From the NCBI GenBank assembly GCA_023079485.1, contig CM041115.1:42711805-42775804 (forward strand): 64,000 nucleotides of DNA, given 5' to 3'. Origin of the DNA: Archilochus colubris. Lineage: Eukaryota > Chordata > Aves > Apodiformes > Trochilidae. Under the pieces are notes generated by a model. The model ran no database searches, was not told the origin of the DNA, and saw only the letters and a list, made by a program, of their open reading frames with translations. Shown one piece after another: positions 26,285 through 37,611 of this stretch (position 1 is its first letter; each line of letters opens with the position of its first letter). The translations under genes were made by a program, and so were the position numbers.

Positions 26285-26445
26285 GTGAGTGAGTTTGTAA
26301 CATGCCATTGTTTTTATCTCCAGAAAGATGCTTGTTCTTACTGCTAATAAAACCTAGAGCTATACCTGTAGACTAGGGCTTTACTCTTCCTAGCATCAGA
26401 GAGTACAGCAGTCTGCAGTAGTATTTGGACTAATACTGGACTAAG

Positions 26446-27005
26446 TTTTGGTGATTCCAAACTGGGAGGTGCTGTTGACTCTTACAAGGGACAAGAAGCA
26501 TTATAGAGGGATCTGCATATGTCAGACCATTAAGCAGTCAACAATGGCATGAGATTTAACAAGAACAAATGCCACATTGTGTTGTTAAGGTCTTTGAGTA
26601 TGTCCAGCAGAGGGTGACAAAACTGGTGAAAGGACTGGAAATCATCTACTATGAGGAGCATCTAGCAACTCCAGCTTTGTCTAATTTGGAGAAAAGAAGG
26701 TTAAGGTGTTACCTCACTGCAGTCCACAGCTTCCTGCAGAGGAGAAGTGGAGAGGAAGCTGCTGAACTTTTCTCTCTGGGATCTAGGGACAGGATGTGTG
26801 GGAATGGAGTAAAGATGCGTCAGGGAAGATTTAGACTATACATTAGAAACCGCTTCTTTACTGAAGGGGTGGTAAATGCTGGAACAAATTACAGTTCCCC
26901 AGCCTGCCATTGTGTAAAAGAAAGTTGGACAATGCTCTTAATAACATTCTTTGGTCAGTCCTGAAGTGGTGAAGAATTTGGACTGCACAATCATTGTAGG
27001 CTCTG
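26446..27005 (+). mobile_element. CR1 LINE 3' fragment, plus strand
   Basis: Sense-oriented CR1 text starts near 'ctgggaggtgctgttgactc'. It keeps a partly open C-terminal ORF2 remnant with 'QQRVTKLVKGLE', 'LEKRRLRCYL', 'RQGRFRLYIRNRFFTEG', in the order expected for the end of CR1 ORF2. The 3' end fades near 'ggactgcacaatcattgtag' without a clean tail. A remnant only; no function is implied. Confidence 0.82.
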
Positions 27006-28377
27006 TAGATTTAAACAGAAAAAATAGTATTAAAGAGCTAACCGCACATGTTCAGCAGGAATTAAAAAGGCTAGACAATAGGATTTGCCAAGAAAATGTG
27101 AAGCGTAGTACAATCAATAAGCGTTATTGCTCTTATAGTGATTCTTGTTGGTCTATAAGGTTCCCATGTGTAATGTAAAGGAAATGGGGAGGAAAATGAG
27201 CAAGTCATTAACTATTGTTGGGAATTCAACTTGTCCTCTCCCTGGTGGATTTTTACTGATGGCTTTGTAGAAAGCTTCTCCCTTTTTTCATTACTGACTG
27301 AGAATTTTGAGGCAGGTGAGGTCAAGAAAGAAATGAGTTTGAGACATTAAAAGGATGAAAAACTGAAAAATGTAGCCATTATCATTAGATTGAGTAAGAT
27401 GTGGTCAGTAACAAATGTAGCTAAGGAAGACTGAAGATGGAATGAGTCAAAAAGATTTATGAGGCATTACATTGAGAGAGAAAAAAGTGCTGGTTAACTG
27501 GTCAAACAATAGTAGAAGATAGCAGGGGAAAAAGATCCAGTGCCCTTCCTTTTATGTAGTGCAAAAGAATGAGTATAAGTGACATCAGAAAAGGTACGTT
27601 AAACCTGTAAAGTCCAACTGCCAGTTTTGCAAATAATATAGCTCTGTTTTCTATATCTCTTTTCTAAAAATATGTGAAAAGGCTTGAGATAGAAAACCAA
27701 AAAGATTGACTTGACCCTTGGAAGTGGGCATGCCAAGCCAACTACGTACTGAAAAGAAAAAGCTTACCTGAAACTTGCTGGAATAAACGAGATTACTGTA
27801 GCTATATACTTTGTATGGGAAGAACAATTTTGTGTAATAGTTACATTGAGATTTTTACACTTGCTGTTCCTCTATGAGTACATTTTATGCTCATGATTTT
27901 CTCTATCTTATGGTGAAGTACTATACACTGAGAATCTTTCAGTAATACAAATTACACAGAAGGTGAAATACTTGATGGCTTGCTTTTCTGGATTATAGAT
28001 AAATACTAGTGGGAATAAGGGTAATGTTATACGAGCATTTTTAATTTATTACAGATGGTAGAAATAATTATTATTTCTATGTTTCATGCTGATATGGCAT
28101 AGAAATTGGAGCAGAGCTCATCTTATGCTAGGTAAAATGGATGGTATTTGCATACATCAACTCAAGTTAGCCATTTATGCATTATCCTGCTCTATGTTGA
28201 AGTAATTGAAAGCAACTGTTATGTGTAAAAGACAGTTCATGTTTCTCAGAGTCTGTTCAATCATTGCAAAGTCTTTGGTAAAAACAGTTTTGCAGATGAC
28301 CATGACCTTTGCAATACTCATTAGTTCAAGTACTATCCAAGCAAATCCTCTATAACACTTTCTCCTTTCTCCAGGGA

Positions 28378-28525
28378 TAAAAAAACCAAACAAGCACACA
28401 AAAAAAACACCAACCAACAAAAAAACCCCAAAAACCCAAAAAACCAAAATAACCCCAGATAAATAAAACAAAACAAAACAAAAAAGAAAAAAAACACAAA
28501 CAAAACAAAAAAACACAAAGAAAAA
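28378..28525 (+). repeat. A-rich (CAAAA)-type low-complexity block
   Basis: About 150 bases are almost only A and C with A runs of 4 to 8, including tandem AAAAC units at 28464-28482. The opposite strand is T/G-rich and yields long but meaningless Phe/Cys/Val open frames. The block could be the decayed tail of an old retroposon, but no body is visible upstream. Confidence 0.75.
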
Positions 28526-28857
28526 GCATCTCAAATCTCAAAACAAACAAGGAAATAATAAAACATGTTTTGCAACAGACGCTGCATTTCTGGCATTAGC
28601 TAGAAAGAACAGAACTTTGTTTTCCTTTGCAATATGCAGCACTGTATATTTATATGAACAGTTTCATTTCTCTGCTTACTGTTGATGTACTTCTGCTTTC
28701 AGCTTTGAAACACTGTATGTGCTGAAAGTCTTAGTAGATGATCAAAGTTATGAGTGGGAGGCATGCATGAAGAAAGTGTGAAAAAGTATGAAAGTAACAT
28801 TCACATTCTTGATATTACTTGATTTGAAAAAAAAATACATGAACAACCTGTTATCTT

Positions 28858-28877
28858 AAAAAAAAAAAAAAAAAAAG
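28858..28877 (+). repeat. A20 homopolymer
   Basis: A run of 20 A bases followed by a purine-rich stretch (gagaagaaggaaaaaag). No retroposon body with target-site duplication was identified next to it. Confidence 0.8.
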
Positions 28878-30673
28878 AGAAGAAGGAAAAAAGCCAAAAC
28901 CAGGATAAGTAGAGACTGTTGTGCAGTTCATCCAGCAAATATATATTCAGCGTCTAGAAGACGTACAGGGGCCAATTTTGAATTGCTTTTTGTCTTGCTT
29001 CAAGAAAATTAATGTTGGTTGTAGTTATTAGATATACAGATAAATCAGCATTCATTAGCATTTATTGATTCATTTTTAAAATACATACTCTAATTTAAAA
29101 TCTAGTCAAACGGCCTTGCTACTTTTGGACAAGACTGTCAGTGTGAAAGATAAATTACCACAATGTTGTTATAAGAATGCATGCTGCAGGTTTTATATAT
29201 ATACTGGAATAAAAAAAGTGAGCAGCAGTTAAAAATCTGTGACCAGCACTTGTTTTTTTCCAGCACCTCCTGTTAGACCTTAGCATTACCAAAGGGAAAT
29301 TTCTTAACACAAGAATTAATAGATACAAGCATTTTCTATAGTAACTAAAAATCTAAAGTTTTGTTATATATTTTTATGGGAAGGAGCTTTAGTTAAGAAG
29401 ACAGCATAAAAATGGACCAATAGTATCCAGTGGAATGGAAAGACAGTTTATAGAGTAGGTTTAGATGGAGATGGTTTTTGCTCACTTGTAAGGCAGTTCT
29501 TCCTCTGTAGATTCTCTTGCATTAATTAGGTTTTTCAGATGCTCTGCATGAGTAAAATGAATAGTCAATGCTGAAGAAGGCTGAACAGGCTTTAAAAATG
29601 GTAGACCTGAAGATAAGATGGTCCACTAAAATTAACTTCTATAATGGAGACCAAACACCACCTTAATAAGCTCTGCTGTTACTAGAAACAAAGGAAACCA
29701 GTTTCCTTCCCTCTTCTCTGAGATGGAAAGTGCTTCACTTTTTGACAAGTGTGTTTATCAAGATGTATATTATACCTTCCTGAATGTCCTGCTGTTGTGA
29801 TTCTACTGCTTCTTTTCTCACACTAATGGGAAATTCTGGATTTGTCTGATACATATGCAAGAATGTATCCAAGATTTGTGAAGGAAACAAGGAAATTGCC
29901 ATATCTCTATTAAATTAGAAAGTATAATTTTCTTGTCTCTAGGAGCAGGGTTGAGAAGAAGGCAGGTTTGAAATGAAGAGGAAGGTATTTTCAGGAAAAT
30001 GTTTCTGAGGAAAACTGATGCATATGATTTGCAAATCCTAGCTGTAAGGAGAGATTACACCAAGCTCTCTTGTCTATGACTGTGAACAGAATGCTTAAGT
30101 AGATAAAGATGATGGTGATTGATACTTGAAAGTAAAGAGTGTGTGGGTGGAATGTGTGCTATGTCTTCTTAGTTTTCTGTTTATAATAGTATTGGCATCA
30201 ACAAATACATTATGTTAACCTGCTATTTAGATTACACATGATAATGGGTGAAGATGGGGTGATAATTGATTTTTAAATACATGGTAGTATGTTTCAATTT
30301 AGGGACTTGGGTTTCTTTCACAGTATGCTGGTGGTAGGGCACAAATATCCCACAGCTCTTGTATTTCAAAGGAAATAATAAACTGCAGTCAAATATTTAG
30401 GCTTTTTAGAACACTGTAATTAAAGTTTCTTATGCATATTTATGTGTTTACATGAAAAGGCAGGTTATTACTGCCATTTTTGGTCAAATGTTTTACAGTG
30501 GATGTGGTTTCAAGAGTGTGAATCTTTACAAGTATGTTTGAAAGACTGCCATGGCATAATAATGTGCAAAAGATTGCTTTCAGAATACCTCTGTTCTCTT
30601 TACATTCTTCTTAACACATGCCTACTCCATAGATTTACCTATTCCTTTTTCTTCAACTTCAATTTTACCCAAC

Positions 30674-30695
30674 TTTTTTTTTTTTTTTTTTTTTT
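30674..30695 (+). repeat. T22 homopolymer forming the polypyrimidine tract
   Basis: An uninterrupted run of 22 T bases ends six bases before the acceptor AG of the 30702 exon. It acts as that exon's polypyrimidine tract and is likely length-variable. Confidence 0.85.
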
Positions 30696-30701
30696 GTATA
30701 G

Positions 30702-30792
30702 GGGTTATTACATAGTTATTGTGCCTTTGAAGAGATCTAGTGGAAAGTTTATCAAACCATGGGAGAGTCCAGATGAAATGGAACTAGACGAG
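30702..30792 (+). CDS. PTPRD: PTPRD exon: membrane-proximal segment
   Basis: This 91 nt exon (phase 2 to 0) encodes '[20 protein letters not shown]' followed by '[10 protein letters not shown]'. Its first base completes the Lys codon begun in the previous exon. The acceptor is gtatag at 30700-30701 behind a T22 tract; the donor is gtactg at 30793, weaker than the consensus. The acidic end leads into the basic cleavage site in the next exon. Confidence 0.95.
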
Positions 30793-31156
30793 GTACTGTT
30801 TGTTTTTGTTGTCATCTTCTCCTTTATTAATGAAATAATCTTATTACTCATATGTGATTAACTCACCAGTTTTAGAAGTTTTAGCTGTCAGGATATTTTA
30901 TAATTATATTTGAATTAGCCTGGGGGGGCTGTAACACCAGTTCAAATGACTTAAATTAGAAGACAATAAAGACATTAGGTTGCAATAATGCACACAAAAT
31001 TATCTTTGTTGGCATTAATATTTTATTCTTTTCCTATTCAAAGGGTAACACAAAGGTGCAGAGGGTGAAATTAATTGTCAGCAAAAGCTTAATCACCAAT
31101 GATATGAACTCTAATAAAGGTCTGGTTCATTAGTGGGGTGTTTACTAAGCCTGTAA

Positions 31157-31196
31157 CAAATGTTAAATTGCAGTTTCTACTGCAGTTTAACATTTG
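31157..31196. repeat. 17-bp inverted repeat (hairpin, 6-nt loop)
   Basis: Arms 31157-31173 and 31180-31196 are reverse complements except for one T-G pair, which is a wobble pair in RNA. The loop is TTTCTA. The stem is too short for a typical microRNA precursor (about 30 bp). It lies in unique intron sequence about 120 bases before a CR1. Confidence 0.8.
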
Positions 31197-31317
31197 ACCT
31201 TCTTGTGGTGTTTTTACCTGATTCTCACATACTACAATACTTCCAATGAGAGAGATTTTACAGTGGTCTCCGTTCTATTGACATAAATAAATAAATGGAG
31301 TAGGAAGTCAGGAGTAT

Positions 31318-31722
31318 CATAGAATCATAGAATTGGCTGGGTTGGAAGGGACCTCAGAGATAATCAAGTCCAACCCTTGAACCACTGTTGCGGTTGCTAG
31401 ACCATGGCACTGAGTGCCACATCCAGTCTGTTTTTAAATATCTCCAGGGATGGAGAATCCACTACTTCAGTGGGCAGACCGTTCCAATGCCTGATCACCC
31501 TCTCCGTAAAGAAATTCTTTCTAATATCTAACCTAAACTTCCCCTGGCACAACTTAAGACCATGCCCTCTTGTCTTGTTGAAAGTCATCTAGGAAAAGAG
31601 ACCAACCCCCACCTGGCTACAACCTATTTTTAGGTAGTTGTAGAGAGTGATGAGGTCTCCCCTGAGCTGCCTCTTCTTTAGGCTGAACAGCTCCAGCTCC
31701 CTCAGCCTCTCCTCATAGGGTC
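31318..31722 (-). mobile_element. CR1 LINE 3' end, minus strand
   Basis: The left edge is the reverse-complemented CR1 tail (catagaat twice), followed by 'ggttggaagggacctcagag'. On the minus strand a 63-codon open frame keeps the ORF2 C-terminus ('[20 protein letters not shown]', '[18 protein letters not shown]'). The fragment is about 405 bases, 5' truncated, and relatively well preserved compared with the other CR1 copies here. Confidence 0.93.
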
Positions 31723-34700
31723 ACAGAGTAAACAAATGAATAAATTAAAGTATGAAGGAACAACATATTGTCATCACTCAGCTCTATAAATTACATCAGC
31801 CTAAAGGGTGGGAGTATTTTCATTTTAGGAATAAGACTAATAATGCTAGCAACCAATTCTTTATGTTATTAATATGATAATGATTCTAGGTATAAGTACA
31901 GTCAGCGTTCAGTTCTGATTTCTTTATTACTGGAAGAGAGCATCACTTATGCAAACTTGTCCATCTTCTTTCAATCTGTAGATTTGGAATAACACTGATA
32001 TTTTTATTGTAAAACTCTTTCAAGAGTGCCATGTGAAAGCCTTGTACAAAAGACACATGGTGGTGTTCTTACTGTGTCTGGCTAGGATTTTAGATCTCAT
32101 GCAGATACCATGGTAAATTTTACATGTAATATCTCTGCAATTCAAAGAACACCAATCAAAATCAGTTTCTTTTCTCCTGTTTTAATAATCTTTTGACTAG
32201 ATCCTGTCTAATTTTACATTTTTCTAATTTGTTTTTGTTGAATTCAAGAGTTTTTGTGTTACAGAGATGCTTCACCTTATACTTCTTCATAGGACAGTCT
32301 CTAGGAAGTTATGATCATCACAGCAGTTTTTTCCCTCCTCCCATTGACAACTGAATATCAATTTCAATGTTTGCATCAAAATGCAAGGAAAATAAAGATC
32401 ACCAAGCAAACAGTGCTGTAGAAAATTTTCAAAATACAGACATCTTTCAGTCCTTAATTTGTTTTCTGAGCACAAAAGGCAGAGTCTTTACAGCAACAGG
32501 ACAGTTCTTAATCAGAAGGTTATAGCCAACTGTTTAAAAGAAGGCCTGTTTTTAATTACTGCTGACTGACTGATTGAAGCCTACATTTCTTCTTTACCAG
32601 TTTCATTCATGTGCTTATCCCATTTGATTTAATTGCAGTGATAACTTGCTTTGATCTACTAACCTCTTAAAAGAACTTGGAATGTAAATGCCGTCAGCTC
32701 ATGATCATAGTCCTAGGTGACATCAAATGCTGTTAAATGGTTAAACTCTGACAGAAAGACATACAGTAATGGAAAAATTATTTTGTTGTACCACTCACTT
32801 TTAACTTCCAAAGATGGCAGTCACATTCAGCAACATTAACAGATTAAAGGATAGGTGCCAAATGACATTGAACTGTTTGGCAATTAAATTCTGTGGGTCC
32901 TGCTGATTCCCATAACAAAGGGTCATTTTAATCATCTTGCAAGTTGCAGTGCATTAATCTGTATAACAGATTGATAAAGAGCTGATTTATTAATTCAGAA
33001 ATATTTGGGTTAGGATGGGTTGTTTCCCACTTCTACTGTTATAATTGAGACCACATTGTAGAATTAATGATGGAAGAAATAAGATATTCATTGACCAGAA
33101 AATGAAAATTATTTCTGATAACAAACTAAAACCCTTTATATATCTTTTGCAATTGTCACCAATAGGTACTAAGCAGGGAAGAGTCAAAAGCAAGCAGCAA
33201 ATGTATTTGATGCTAACTCATCCAGTTTCTATTACTTAAAAGACTGTTTTACTTGCAGCTGTAGGAAGTATGTGCATATTGTTATTGGGTGGTTTCTTGA
33301 CAAACATGCGAACAGTGGCACAATAAAAAAATAGGAAAAAGAAAAAAACAACACGAAAAACCAACCACAGTCCTCTCTGAGCAATTAGTTCCTGTTGGCC
33401 AAGTGAAATTACTTCTGCATATATTTTTTTAGCACAATCTCAGATATCTGGGTAGTATCAGAAAGGGTTAGGCAATTGATTGTCCCAAGAAGTAAATTGG
33501 AAATACTTTGGTTAGATTGTCAGAAATATTTGCTGAAAACACTGATCTGCAATGTAAACTTTGGGACATAAATGGCCAGTCCCAAAGACTCTCCAGCTTT
33601 GCTGCAGTTATCTAATCTTCCTGGTTCAATCTCAGTTGTAATGGAATCTGAGTTTTGAGAGAAACTAAGAAAGATGCAAATCTTAAAAGATCAGAATATA
33701 ACTTGATAAATTAAATATAAACAAAATATTTGAATGTCTAGTATTACCTAATGGGATTTCTTTATATTTGTAAGAAATATAACGTAAATAAAAGTCAGTG
33801 TGTTAAATCTTAAATCAGTTCAGAAATTTTACTGAATTCCTCATATAAAATACAGTAAGAAATGTATGTAAAAGTAATGGCATTTGGCAACAATCCCATA
33901 TATTTATATGGAATTCACATATATGAAACATGAATGAGGCCAGAGGCTTATCTGAGGTCTATTCATTCATGTGTGATCAATGTCACAGGCAAAATCTACA
34001 CACAAATACACCTAAGTCTAGCTGGCCACAGGTAATGAATAGCCACCTCTGAAAAAGTTAAACACATTTTATTTGACTAAGGCTAATTAGCTTCTAGCAT
34101 TAATTCCCTTTGAAGAGGTACAGGGTTAACTGCTTTCCATCTCTGATGCAATGCTATCTGTTGCATATATGCATTCTTCTGTTACAAATTCAAATGCAAG
34201 AAATAATTAAGATCAAATTTATTTCTTTTTCAATCTCAGTTTGATTTTGATTGCAGAACTCTTGCAGTATTTTGACATTGTATTTTCACTTCTTTAGAAT
34301 CTGAATTTTAAATATGTATATCTAGTATAATGTAGAACTATACAATAAAGAATTTAATTGAGGTAGCTACAGAAGTAACTTTAAATTCTGGTAGAAAATG
34401 TTCCCATCAAGTAAAATATCAGTTATCTTCATGGATGGCTCAAGCCACGTATCTCACCTTATATTCTTATTCTTTTCATATCTATCTTTATACTTCAGCA
34501 GACTTCAGGATTGTCAGTGCTCAGCCCTCTGCTCAGATATTGTTGTCCTTATGTAAGATGGCTTCATATTGATAAAAACTTTTCACAGAGTGCTTCCTCA
34601 GCAGATCTTTTAAGGGCTGAAGCAACCTTAAACAAACTGATAAGTCTCTGCCTCATGTTCTGCCCTCATTTACTCTGCCTGGGGCAGAGTAGGAAGCTAC

Positions 34701-36429
34701 CAGCAGATGTGAGAGTCACCTTCAATAAAGCAACTAAATAGAAATCTCCTAAATATTACGGTTTTCTACTGGCCTCATTTTTATGTCATGCATTGCGCTC
34801 ATTAAACTGTTTAGGAAGAATGGAAGATAAATATGGGCTCCTAATTGTAATAGAGTCTTTGAGCGAAGAATAACAATTTCTAGTATATGCTGGTGCCTGG
34901 TTCTTTTTTACTGAGGATTCATTGCAGTATACCAACTTTTGTGTTGGACCACAGATACTGATAATATTTGAATGTAAAATCTCTGCAACAGAGGACAAGC
35001 TCAGGACAAACTTAGAGATGGAAAGCAGTCAAAACTGTAGATCTTCAAAAGAATAACATCCAAGTGCCCTAAATGCTAAGGAAATTGGGACCAAGTGATA
35101 CAGGTTGCTTCCTTTGTCTGTACCCTGTGTTTGAAATATGTACTTCATAAAGTAATGAGAATTAAAAGCAGAGTGAGTACTACATTGTTGTACGTGTACT
35201 GGCCTTATTAATTGTCTTAAGTGTGAAATACAAGATCCCATGTGGAGAAGGGAAGCAGATGTGCTAGCGAAGATGAGGTGTAACAGTGAAGAAGAGGCTG
35301 AAGCAAGATAGAGCTTCCTTGACTAAACACATTATTTAAATATATAGTGAAGATTAGATATTAATCTCTTTTTTATTGAGCTCTGTCTAGCTCTGGAGAT
35401 TTGTCTACCCCTCCTAACAAAGCAGTTTGTTCTAATCTATTGTATTAGCACTTCTTGTGTGCTGAAAAGCGTAAAACAACTGTGTGACCTTGAAAAAATT
35501 ATGATTGCAGTCTGAGACTACAGGACATTGAGTAAGTTTCATAAGTGAAAAATGAGAGGAACCATAAAGAGACCATAGAAGTCATCACTTATAACCCAGA
35601 TAAAATTCAGGTTCCTTATAATTAAATCAGATTATTATTTTTTGAATGCCAGTGTATCTAAAATTATAAAAGATATTTAATAAGCACTGTCTGATTCAAA
35701 AAGTGATTTATCAATGAATTGTACCAGCTGAGCTTAATTTCCTTTAGTAGTTATAATACATTTTACAAGTTTGAGCATAGCATCTCATCTTGGCTTTAGA
35801 AAAATCTCTAGCTTTGGCCATCCGAAAAAATATTTTATGAAACAAGGAAGAGTTACATTTTGAAAGTCAGATTAGGCAGTTAAAATCTGAAGTGAGGATT
35901 CTATATTGAAGGGTAGCAGATAATATTTTGTAGTCTGGTAGTAATTGAGCTGTTTTAGGATTCACAGATCTGATTTTATCTATTGTGTAGTGATGTACAA
36001 GACATGAAGAACACAACTTTTTATGCTTTTGAACGAATAAAGTGGCAGTCACTTTCAGGTTTTGGATGGAAGCTTTCTTTACAGATCACTCCCATAAAGC
36101 CTTCTGTACTTCATTGTCTGTTTCTGAAGTACACTGAAAAGCACTCTGTTCCCTGAGGTGTTCAGGAATTTAATATTACCAGAGTGTTTGGGTAGTCCTT
36201 GTGTTAGAGAGAAGAAGAAAAAGCTATTCATAGCTACTTAGCATTGAGTTCTTTGTATTTCAGAGTTACCAGAAAAAAAAAATAATTAAAACTAGCATAT
36301 ATGAATTTATTTTGCTTTCTTTTTTAATTTTACATTTTTCATTACTGGTTTTTAAATAGTTACTTCTTGTGACTTAATAAATTCTGTTGTATCAAACAGG
36401 ACATAAGAAAGTACCTTGAATATTCATAT

Positions 36430-36975
36430 GCAGGGAGAGGAAGTGATTGTCCTGCTGTATTTGGCACTGGTTAGACTGCACCTCAAATTCAATGTTCAGT
36501 TTTAGGCCATGCACTGCAAGAAAGACATCTAGGTGCTGGAGAGAGTCCAGAGAAGGGCAGTGAAGCTGATGAAGGGTCTAGAGAACAAATTCTGTGAGAA
36601 ATGGCTGACAGAACTGGGTTATTTAGGCTAGAGAAAAGGAGGCTGAGGGAGAAGACCTTATCACTCTCTACAGCTACCTGATAGGAGGCTGTAGTGAGAT
36701 GGGTGTTGGTGTGCTGTCGGGAGCAACCAGTGGTAGAGATTTTGATTGCAATATCAGGAAATATTTATCCACTGAAAGTGTTCTCAAGCTTTAGAACAGG
36801 CTGTCCAGGGAAGTGGTGGAGTCAGCATCTCTGAAAGTATTTAAAAGACATATAGATATGGTCCATTGGGTTTAGTGCATAAGGCTTAGTGATGGGATTG
36901 GCAAATTGGCAGTGTTAGGTTTTTGGTTGGATTCAATGATTGTAAAGGTCTTTTCCTTAAATGATTGTATGATTC
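36430..36975 (+). mobile_element. CR1 LINE 3' fragment, plus strand
   Basis: Sense-oriented CR1 text runs from 'gtgattgtcctgctgtattt' through 'tgctggagagagtccagaga' and 'aacaggctgtccagggaagt' to 'ggttggattcaatgattgta' and a tail ending 'gattgtatgattc'. Multiple stops and indels break the ORF2 end. A copy truncated at its 5' end. Confidence 0.88.
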
Positions 36976-36993
36976 CTTTCTATGGCTAATTTT

Positions 36994-37050
36994 ATATATA
37001 TATAAATATACACATCTACATATACACACGTGTATATATACACACATACA
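36994..37050. repeat. AT/AC simple repeat
   Basis: Mixed TATATA, TACACA and CACACG units, directly after the CR1 tail. CR1 ends sometimes seed microsatellites, but no clear unit continuity is seen. Confidence 0.7.
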
Positions 37051-37401
37051 TAAATATGAGCTGTGTATATGTATGTCCTCAGAGAAGATATTGCTAGGTT
37101 GGGGGTTTTTTAACTTCCCAGAGGTAGCGATATCAGACAGTAAATACTCATCTAACTGTTTTACTTTTATAGTCCAGGCAGTGCATTTGCTATGTAGTTT
37201 CTTACCTTTAACAAGGTTGACAAGAAATTAGAAGATTTTGGAAGAACTGGTTTAGTGATACTGGTACACCCCATGCAACATAGATAAACTCCTGTTTATA
37301 CACTGAATTTTCTCATTACTTTGTCAATAAAATACATAAAAATTGTTTACATTTATCTTTCTGTTATTGCTTTTTCTCTTCCTTCTCTCTTCATTCTAAA
37401 G

Positions 37402-37611
37402 CTGCTTAAGGAGATAGCTAGGAAACGCCGAAGCATTCGTCTTGGGAGGGAAGTTGAATTAAAGCCATATATTGCAGCTCACTTTGAAGTTCTTCCTACG
37501 GAGTTCACATTGGGGGATAAGAAGCATTATGGTGGCTTTGAGAACAAGCAACTACAGAGTGGTCAAGAATACGTCTTCTTTGTTTTGGCTGTAATGGAGC
37601 ACTCAGAATCT
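37402..37611 (+). CDS. PTPRD: PTPRD exon: furin-site and stem region
   Basis: This 210 nt exon (phase 0 to 0) encodes '[20 protein letters not shown]', then '[20 protein letters not shown]' and '...[17 protein letters not shown]'. The RKRR motif at 37420-37431, followed by Ser, fits the known furin-type site at which LAR-family receptors are cut into two non-covalently joined subunits during transport. The acceptor is ctaaag at 37400-37401 and the donor is gtaagtt at 37612. Relative to mammals, small changes are seen after RRSIR and in the GDKKH segment. Confidence 0.96.

Larger units (their letters stand above)
26285..30701 (+). other. PTPRD: Intron in the membrane-proximal region
   Basis: A 4.4 kb intron holding a plus-strand CR1 (26446-27005), an A-rich low-complexity block (28378-28525) and an A20 run (28858-28877). 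The acceptor is preceded by a 22-nt T homopolymer (30674-30695). Confidence 0.85.
30793..37401 (+). other. PTPRD: Intron upstream of the furin-site exon
   Basis: A 6.6 kb intron. It holds a minus-strand CR1 (31318-31722), a plus-strand CR1 (36430-36975), a 17-bp hairpin (31157-31196) and an AT/AC simple-repeat patch (36994-37050). Two unique stretches (about 32480-33000 and 33890-34260) look composition-balanced and could be conserved non-coding DNA, which is a guess. Confidence 0.8.

Noticed and set aside
26569..26964. 131-codon open frame
   Set aside because: It is the decayed C-terminus of CR1 ORF2 inside a truncated LINE, not a host gene.
28175..28550. Phe/Cys/Val-rich minus-strand open frames
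   Set aside because: They come from the A/C low-complexity block, whose reverse strand lacks stop codons by composition.
28858..28910. SINE or processed pseudogene ending in an A20 tail
   Set aside because: No RNA-derived body, polymerase III boxes or target duplication could be seen upstream of the A run.
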